Positions 56,655 through 64,000 of a DNA stretch of 64,000 nt are shown piece after piece (within the stretch, counting starts at the first letter, position 1; each line of letters begins with the position of its first letter). The position numbers were made by a program, and so were the translations under genes. The DNA is from Pegoplata infirma. Its lineage: Eukaryota > Arthropoda > Insecta > Diptera > Anthomyiidae. The DNA lies in assembly GCA_963921195.1 (NCBI GenBank), contig OY992538.1, positions 236,027,462-236,091,461 of the forward strand, given 5' to 3'. The notes below the pieces were generated by a model. That model made no database searches, was not told the DNA's origin, and worked only from the letters and a program-made list of their open reading frames with translations.

Positions 56655-57364
56655 AGTGCCCCGATCGATTCAGCATTACATTGAGTCGATTAAGCGATGT
56701 CCATCCGTCTGTCCATCTATCGGTTTAAGAACGATACAGGTCGCAATTTTCAATCAATTGACTTGAAATTTGATACTTAAGCATCTTTTGGCCCATGGAC
56801 TAAGCCTATAGAAATTGGAAAAAATCGGTTCATGCTAAGACCTAGCCCCCATAAAAACGCCCCCTTTGGATTAGGGTTGAATGACTCTAATAAACGTGTT
56901 ATAATTGATATCGCTTTGAAATTTAACAGGTAATGAAATTTTGTATGCACGAATCATTTCAAATTTCAAAGCAATCGGAGCAGTCCTTCTCGTAGTCCCC
57001 ATACAAACCACCCTCTCGATATTCATATAATTCCCTCAAAATTCATAAAAATGTCCATATTTGATACAATTTTTTTTGTAGGTGTTAAACGTATACTTTA
57101 GTAACCTAATCAAATCGGAATATAATTGGACCATTTTTGGACCATATAAAAAATTCGACCGATATTCAGTTAAATCGGTCTATTGGCAAAAAAAATAAAC
57201 CAATTCCACTAAAATTGGATCTGTGTGTGTTTTCTACACTAAATAAATATCTAATAAATGACAGATTCAATCGGTCCATGTTTGGACTTAAGACCCATTT
57301 TCCAGAAAACACTGGTGTAGGGTATTATATGGTCGGTCTTGAACGACTATAACTTTCTTACTTG
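56655..57364 (+). mobile_element. HINE-H, diverged and 5'-truncated
   Basis: CCCCGATCGATTCAGCATTA, GTCGATTAAGCGATGTCCAT, short GTCY tract at 56698-56715, then CGATACAGGTCGCAATTTTC and CTAGCCCCCATAAAAACGCC. Ends GTGTAGGGTATTATATGGTC, hairpin GTCGG-TCTTGAA-CGAC, TTTCTTACTTG. Same architecture with different sequence, hence a separate subfamily. Confidence 0.7.
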
Positions 57365-58047
57365 TTTTTTTTTTATATTGTAAAATCTTGAATTTCCGCT
57401 TTCACTATTACACAATTTCCTAGTAAATTAGTAAATCTAAATACCAGAAAAATTACATTATAGATCTACTTAACTTCACAACGGTAACAAAAAAACATTT
57501 AGAGCCAAAAAAAAAATACAGAAAAAAATACTGGATAAGCGAAATAACAAAAAATAATAGCCAACTTAAGTAAACTTGGCTGACTTTGACTCCAACTCCT
57601 GCTCTGTCTGTGTATGTTATTTTATACCAACTTTTTTTTTTGTTATCTCTGCTACACTTCTATAGGGTTTTAATTTGTTATATTTTATCTATCGTTGTAT
57701 AATTCTTTTTTTTTTTTTTGTTGTCTCCTCCATTTAAAACAACAAGTATGTGCTTGATGTGTTTCCGATTTTGTATATATTTTTTTGCTATTATTTTGTT
57801 TCCGTTGTCCAAATCTCTTTTAATTGGCTTTTCTATCAAAACATATTAGAGTGTTACAAATGTATTAGAACAAAACAAAAAATTCAAAAAAAAAAAACAT
57901 AGACAGAAAATTCTACATTCAATCCATTTTTTTCTGCAATTTGTCTATATAAAAACAATTTCTATAGATGCATAGAACAGAACAGACTGATTGTATAATG
58001 AAGTTTATTTGGCAAAAGCTTTTTTTTTACACAAAAAATAAAAATAA
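57365..58047. other. Spacer without recognised gene
   Basis: T-runs near 57640 and 57708-57722; nothing else recognised. Confidence 0.45.
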
Positions 58048-59214
58048 CAAGTAGAAAAATTAAATTCGACTTGGTCGAATCTATGAATACCCTCCACAAT
58101 GTTACCTGATAAATAGTAATTTTCTAAAAAAAAATTTAAAAAATTGCATTACCAATTTTTTATTAGAAATATGTATATTATTTTGAGTCAAACTTTCTTT
58201 TAATCAATCAAATTTTTTTTAGTGTAAAATTTTTTGACTGTCAACATTTTTTTGAGTCTGCCATTTCATTCAAAAAAAAAAAAAAATAATAATGTTTACA
58301 TTTTTTTTTTGAGTGTAGCATTTTTTTTGAGTGTAAATATTTTTTTAGTGTACAATTTCTTTGAGTAACAAATTACTTTGTAAAATATTTTTGTTGTTTT
58401 ATACCTACATGTAATACAAAAAATAACTATTTCACATATTTTCCTTGTTTATATTACCATCCTCTTCTTTAAAAACCAAAAACAAATTAACATTCAATCT
58501 TACACATACTTTATTTGATTTTTTCCCGTTACATACAGTTACACTAACAATAACAAACAATAACAAATATTTACTTGTCTAACAACTAAACTGCACCCCA
58601 CGAGTCGTGGGCCACGACAAGAAAACAAACAACAACAAGTTTTACAAAACTGGTATTTCACCATGCTTTTAAAACTTGTTTAACGAGTTTTCAACAGTTT
58701 AAGGTGAAAAAAATCTGAAATTCAGTGCTTTGCTTATAACTTTTGAACCACTGAACCGATTTTGCTGAAATTCAAAACCAAACAGCCTTGGGGAACGACA
58801 AATATATATGCTGAGCTTCAGCCCCCTCAGAATTGTCTTTCGAAAGTTATAGTGGTTTTAATCTTGTAAATTCGAAAAATACCCTTGCCGAAATTTACTA
58901 TTTTGCTCATAACTTTTGAACCACTGGACCGATTTCGCTGGATTGCAATACCAACCTGACCCGGTAAATGGAGAACATATATGTCAAACTTCAGGAGCCT
59001 CCGTAAAGTCTTTCAAAAGTTAGCGTGTTTTCAACGGACAGACAGACAGACAGACGGACGGACGGACGGACGGACGGACATCGCTAGATAGACTTAAAAT
59101 CGATCAAGGATCATGAATATATATACTTTATGGGGTCCTAGACCAATATTTCGATGTGTTACAAACGGAATGACAAACTTATATATACCCTCTATCACTA
59201 GAGTGGAGGGTATA
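58048..59214 (-). mobile_element. Complete HINE-A with about 260 bp of extra sequence
   Basis: Minus strand: start at 59214 (ATACCCTCCACTCTAG), core, (GTCC)n at 59035-59078, two internal repeats, 3' hairpin ATTCGAC-CAA-GTCGAAT and CTACTTG at 58048. About 58390-58650 (GTAATACAAAAAATAACTAT ... CCACGAGTCGTGGGCCACGA) is absent from other copies. No ends of a known element are recognised there. Confidence 0.85.
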
Positions 59215-59534
59215 AAAACTGCAATAGTTTTTCTTAAAATAATATTGTACAACTACTAGATTTATAAATACATAAGCTGGATAGACTAAAAGCCAATCAA
59301 GATGAAATGATAGACAGTTTTTGAAACAAATTCCCACAGAAAAAAAGAAACAAATGAGAGGGTTTTATTAGGTGATAATGAATTTTAAAATGCCCTACAC
59401 AATGTTAAACTATGATTTATGAAATTATAAATTCTCTTTTTCAAATAGCTACTTTTATATATTTTTGGAATTCTGAAAACCATTTTTATACCCTAAGCTT
59501 ACAATCATTGTTAAATATATAATACACGAAATAA
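59215..59534. other. Spacer without recognised feature
   Basis: A/T-rich text, no motif. Confidence 0.4.
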
Positions 59535-60090
59535 GTATTTTAAGTAAGTTTATTCTAGCTCGAGGTCATTATTTCTTTGACTAATTAAAACTACAATATT
59601 CTCATAGTATAATTTTCAAGAAAATTATTTTTATGTTTCAAATTTATTTATGCTGGTCATTTTAGCAAGACTTACAATTAGTCGACACGTGTTTTGGAAT
59701 TTGTCAGATTCTATTGTCAAGACTATTTAGTAAATATAAAACCCTAATGTTCAAACAAAAGTATTAATACATGTTGAACTCTATCCTCACTAAGAATTAG
59801 AAGAAGAAAATTGTACAATATCTTAGTAAGATTACGATCATCAAATAACTAACAAAAAAATTATAAAAAACAGATTTACACATGATTACCCATTGATTAT
59901 TGTTGTTGCTACTTCTTGTTGCAAATGTCCCAATATACACGATATTTGCGAGTATAATTCCATACATGGGGTATTCCACCTTGGCGTGCTAATCATTTTG
60001 TTAAAATTCTGATCATTTTTATTGGGAAATAAAAATTTTCTTTTTTTATAATTTGAGTAGGTTGCTTCTAGCTCGAGGTCATTATTTTGC
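59535..60090 (-). repeat. D-family unit, most complete copy, with terminal direct repeats
   Basis: TTCTAGCTCGAGGTCATTAT occurs at 59551-59570 and again near 60065-60084 in the same orientation, about 515 bp apart. Between them lie all D markers, incl. TTGTCAGATTCTATTGTCAA, CATGTTGAACTCTATCCTCA, ACGATCATCAAATAACTAAC and TTGTTGTTGCTACTTCTTGT. It fixes the arrangement of the split copies at 25965/29936 and 33020. Confidence 0.65.
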
Positions 60091-60199
60091 GATTATTGTG
60101 TTTGATTAATTATTTATATTTTTTTAGATTATTTGTGCCGTATTGTCTATTAATTACAAACATAAACGTAAATGGTTTAACGATGTAATAAACAAAAAA

Positions 60200-61016
60200 C
60201 AAGTAGAAAAGTTAAATTCGACTTGTCCGAATTCTATGAATACCCTCCACAATGCGCTTTTTTAGTAATAGTAAATTTTCTAACGTGAAAAAAATAAAAT
60301 TTTTGATTAGAATAATTTTATTTTGTGTAAAAAACCTTTTTTTTACTAAATTCTAAAACAAAAATAATTTACTAAATTTTTTTTGAGTGTAAATTTTTTT
60401 TTGAGTGTAAAATTTTTTTCGAGTGTAAAATGTTTTTGAGTGTATTTTTTTTTTGTTTTAGTGTAAAAATATTTTTGAGTGACAAAAATACGTTATAAAA
60501 TATTTTTGTGACTTACCAATGTTTTTAAAACATAATTAACGGGTTTTCAACACGTGAATTTAAGGTGAAACTAATTTGAAATTCACGGTTTTGGCTGAAA
60601 CTCAATATAAATTAGGCCAGGGAAACGAAAAATATTTGTGACAAGCTTCAGCATCCTCATAATTGCCTTTAGAAAGTTTTCGTGTTTTTTATCTCGTAAA
60701 TTCGCGAAAAACCCTTGCAAAAATTCGCTTTTTTACTCATAACTTTTGAACCACTTGACCAATTTCACTGGATTGCAATACTAACCTGACCAGGTAAATG
60801 TCCAACATATATGCCAAACTTCAGGAGCCTCCGTAAAGTCTTTCAAAAGTTAGCGTGTTACAACAGAGAGACGGACGGACGGATATCGCTAGATCGTCTT
60901 AAAATCGATCGAGGATCATGAATATATACTTTATGGGGTCCTAGACCAATATTTCGAGGTGTTACAAACGGAATGGCAAACTTATATATACCCTCTGTCA
61001 CTAGAGTGGAGGGCAT
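60200..61016 (-). mobile_element. HINE-A, nearly complete, internally shortened
   Basis: Start at 61016 (ATGCCCTCCACTCTAG), core, very short GTCC tract (60871-60882), internal repeats (the second truncated around 60595), 3' hairpin arm text TTCGGACAAGTCGAA and CTACTTG at 60200. A-run on the left flank and A-rich right flank as in the other copies. Confidence 0.83.
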
Positions 61017-61059
61017 AATAAGGCATCGCAAGATATTTTTTTTTAATTTTCATTTTCAA

Positions 61060-61350
61060 AAATCCAAAATTTTGGTGGAAATATTCCAAAAGTCCAAAAT
61101 TTTGACCGAAGGGCACCATGGGTTGAAATGATTGGATTTGGCACAAATTTGTTTTTAATGAAAGATTGTCTCAAGCTCTATAAAGCGGTCAATGGTATGA
61201 AATTTTAGAATTTATTTTACAAAATTTCTTGAATTTAGGAAAAAACCGCCATTTTTTGCAAATTTCAAATAGCGATATGTCGAAAACCGTTCGACCAATT
61301 TTAAAACTTTTTTGATTTTCGTGCGCAGCGTATCAAAATAAACAAATATG
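61060..61350 (-). repeat. E-family dispersed repeat
   Basis: TTTTGACCGAAGGGCACCAT, AATGAAAGATTGTCTCAAGC, AAATAGCGATATGTCGAAAA. Same order as 36725-37020. Confidence 0.5.
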
Positions 61351-61859
61351 ATTTATTTTTTTTTTTTTTTTTTTCAAAAATCCAAAATTTTGATCGCCGG
61401 GTATTTTTGGTACCACATTGGTACCACATAAGTTTTAGGCCTAGTAGGATATTGAAAATCGTATTTTGAAAATCGGAGAAAACTAATTTTTGCCATACAG
61501 AAAAATGCCAGTCTACTGATCATAATTACCCACATTAAAATAACTAAAATAATTAGCTAAAATTTCAAAAGAAATGGCCACCGATAGGTACTAGAATAAT
61601 TTAATCTATAAACCCGAGTAAAAATTTGTATATGGTGCAATATATAATAATATTTTTTTACGCAATTTGATCCGAATAATGGTGAATGTTTTTGCATTAA
61701 AATATATCAACGTTTATAAAATAGATTCGATTTCATCTGAGTTTTGACCAGACATTGCCATATTTCAGTGGATCCCATTTAAAAAATTTAGAAAACAGTC
61801 CACGGGTTATATGATCATATATGATGCGTTAGGTTTGTATCAAGTTATATATTGTTATA

Positions 61860-62762
61860 CAGGGTGGTCCAATAACTAGTATCTTTTTAAAACATGCAAT
61901 AAAATGAACAATACTCAATAGTTTTGGAACCTTATGGCTTTATTTGAAAGAGCAAATATTCCCATTATTTATGACAAACGACTTCATTCATGCGGCTGCC
62001 TGGGTTAGCTCCACAGTAGCTCATTCTCGGCACCCATTTTTCTAATGTTTCTGGTTCTATCTCACGAATGGCTTGAACGATATTCGTCGAAAGGGCCTAG
62101 AACATTTCTGGATTTCCCTTGTTGCATGAATCTTTAACGAGGCCCCTCAAAAAAATTATTAAAGGTTTTAATCGGCAGCTCTGAAGGGATCAATTGTCAC
62201 CGCGAATATGGCTAAAACACGATTTCCGAACTAAGTGCGAAAAAAATCGATTGTTTGATGGACTGTGGGACATATTGCGACATCCTTCTGATAATAAATG
62301 TCATCCAAGTTGATATATTCTATTACGGCCAACAAAAAGTCGGTAATCATGGCTCTGTAGCGCTCATCTTTGACGAAAATGGGGTTTTCAGCTGTATTTT
62401 TGAAAACATTGTGTAATGATGCTGATACTCAAATCTGTTGCTTCCTATAGATGAATTGGATTCTTTACAATACCGTGCAAGTTTTACGATCCCAAGATGT
62501 AGCAATTTGTTTGTTAACATAACCTCATTTGAGTGCCTTATTTCGGTTAAAAACGTTTTTTCGAAAAACGTGCAGTTTGGCAGCGCAGTACTGCGCTACA
62601 ACGCGATACAGCGGAGCAAGCCGAGAACGCATCAATGAAGTCGTTTGCCATAAAAAACGGGAATGTTTGCTCTTTCAAATAAAGCCATAACATTCCAAAA
62701 AAAGTTGAGTATTGATCATTTTATTGCATTTTTAAAAAGATACTTGTTATTGGACCACCCCT
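61860..62762. mobile_element. Tc1/mariner-superfamily relic, about 135-bp TIRs
   Basis: After TATA: CAGGGTGGTCCAATAACTAG ... TACTTGTTATTGGACCACCC. TIRs continue inward through ATGGCTTTATTTGAAAGAGC / GCTCTTTCAAATAAAGCCAT and GACAAACGACTTCATTCATG / ATCAATGAAGTCGTTTGCCA. The inner part of the right TIR therefore contains an inverted copy of the transposase 3' end. About 900 bp with a large internal deletion. Confidence 0.83.
61975..62420 (-). pseudogene. Mariner-type transposase remnant, C-terminal half
   Basis: Minus strand. From about 62420 the frame reads NPIFVKDERYRAMITDFL, then YYQKDVAICPTVHQTIDFF near 62300-62240. Insect mariner-type transposases have ERYRxM(I/L)xxF and FQQDGATCHTAxxTIDLL there, and the D in QKD sits at the second catalytic position. 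Downstream comes IREIEPETLEKW and then RMSYCGANPGS, matching the C-terminal IxxIxPETLxK...RxxYCxxxxGG. The segment with the third acidic residue is broken by stops. The N-terminus is deleted. Confidence 0.8.
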
Positions 62763-62840
62763 TATATGTTTATTTTTACTCGGGAATCCAAAAAAAAATT
62801 CATCAACATCTGTTCAGTAGTTTTTTTCTGTACAACTGTA

Positions 62841-63234
62841 CACTCAAAGAATTATGTAGGTAAATTAGAGTGAATATTCACTTAAACAAATGAAATTTTA
62901 TTTAAAAACCATTCCACTGTTTTTTCATTTAAAATAAAAACACATTACAGTCAATTTTAAATGTTAATTTTATGACTAACCAAAACATTAAAAAACTAGT
63001 GAATATTCAGTTATTTTGTATTGAAAAACAGTAAAACTATAGAAGAAATTTTTTACTGCCGAAATTAAATGTAACAGAAAATTCGTTTTTAATACAGTAA
63101 ATTATTTTTTTAAACTACAGAAACAGTAAAAAAATTAAATTCTTTATAAAATAAGTGAATTTTCTTTTAAAATGACTTTACTGATTACTTTTTAAAATAA
63201 CCTACAAACAGTTAATGACATAATTTTCTTAGTG
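62841..63234. mobile_element. TA-type MITE, 394 bp
   Basis: TA at 62839-62840 and 63235-63236. CACTCAAAGAATTATGTAGG ... GACATAATTTTCTTAGTG. TGAATATTCA occurs near the left, AACAGTAAAA words throughout. Same end type as 21149-21658 and 43246-44541. Confidence 0.78.
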
Positions 63235-63236
63235 TA

Positions 63237-64000
63237 GCCGATTTTGTTCTTTAAAAAAAGTATTCTACAATTGAGTGGCAACCCTAGCAATTCTAGTTTG
63301 TGTTATAAAATTTCAAAAGTATTCTTGTCTGTGTTCATTGAAAGGTTAAGGAATCTAAAAATTTTTAAATCTTTTTGAACTCCAGTAAAATTTTGAAAGT
63401 TATAGCCAGCAATTATAGATTTTGCAAATCAGGTCTACTTTTGCTCATTCCCCAGACTTTTATTTTATTTTTCTTGTACTTGCAAATCCTCTGCAAATCT
63501 AAAAATCCTAATACATGTACTTGAAAATCTCCTGCAATGCCAAACATTATTATCACCCATTAAACTACTATTTAATTAAACTTAATTGCCAGGATTAATG
63601 TTTAAATTATGTTTTTAAGCAAAACTATGCAATTTTAATACACCCACAAAAACTTTGATAAACCCATAACAATAACAAAACAAGAATCAAAACAACAACA
63701 AAAAAATATAAATTAGCACATATAATTTTGTAAACTTAATGCAACATCATTCAAATATAACAAGACTAATACATAAAACATAACATGTTTAAACATAAAT
63801 ATGCATATAAGTACAGACACTCGAAAAATTAAGTTGGTAAAACGGAATGTTGTTCAAGTCATTGAAAGGAAATTCTAATTTTGTACGGTTTGTGAACTTT
63901 TCACAAATTAGCGGTATTGATTTGTATTTCCTACAATCAGTGGTCTACTCAAAAATAGTTTTTTTTTTTCAATTACTACTAAAAAATTAAATTTTCGAGT
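63237..64000. other. AT-rich DNA to window end, no feature recognised
   Basis: No gene, repeat end or RNA seen. Confidence 0.45.

Larger units (their letters stand above)
61613..62784. mobile_element. CCC-type element with nested mariner-type relic
   Basis: CCCGAGTAAAAATTTGTATA ... TATGTTTATTTTTACTCGGG, AA on both flanks. Contains GGTTATATGATCATATATGA as in the 20073 family. The right half is interrupted by the element 61860-62762. Confidence 0.8.

Overview
This 64 kb window is AT-rich (A/T homopolymers everywhere) and looks like nuclear DNA of a higher fly. The best evidence is the dominant repeat. It has (TA)n, then a short conserved core, then (GTCC/GTCT)n, which is the layout described for dipteran mini-me / DINE-1-like (Helentron-associated, HINE) elements. 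A decayed histone H1 fragment, a Transib relic, Tc1/mariner relics and many TA-flanked MITEs fit the same picture. A calyptrate fly (blow fly or house fly type) is my guess, not something shown. I found no intact protein-coding gene. The short open frames lie in repeats or low-complexity DNA. The window is best read as intergenic or long-intron DNA filled by nested transposable elements.

Layout. 1-8.8 kb: HINE copies (subfamilies here called A and B), a 515-bp unit family (D) and two MITEs. 8.8-10.5 kb: AT-rich DNA without recognised features. 10.5-18.9 kb: a diverged HINE with a foldback, then a segment present twice (11405-13835 and 15628-18890) around a 1.8 kb TIR element that itself holds a roughly 640-bp hairpin. 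The segment carries an antisense non-LTR retrotransposon remnant; only the second copy has a HINE insertion, so the window contains both the empty and the filled site. 20-26 kb: MITEs, a Transib element with 5-bp target duplication and a recognisable spliced transposase relic, and a HINE broken by palindromes. 26.2-29.9 kb: a TA-flanked TIR element filled by about 2.5 kb of a 35-bp doubly palindromic satellite. 32-35 kb: a tRNA-headed SINE with 14-bp target duplication, a 147-bp MITE with perfect arms, a hAT element with perfect 8-bp target duplication, and a 42-bp minisatellite. 35-46 kb: further MITEs and foldbacks, an element carrying two degenerate copies of a histone H1 segment, and a second hAT element. 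46-49.9 kb: mostly featureless. 49.9-53.8 kb: three nested layers (foldback, then HINE, then Tc1-like). 54-64 kb: more HINEs, MITEs and a mariner-type relic inside a CCC...GGG element.

The nesting gives relative ages. D units are hosts to MITE, hAT and satellite-element insertions. HINE-B hosts the Transib. HINEs of the A and G type host Tc1-like and other TIR elements in their (TA)n tracts. HINE insertions themselves fall in T-runs without target duplication. Nothing here suggests an operon or a metabolic system; the biology is transposition, capture, satellite growth and palindrome formation.
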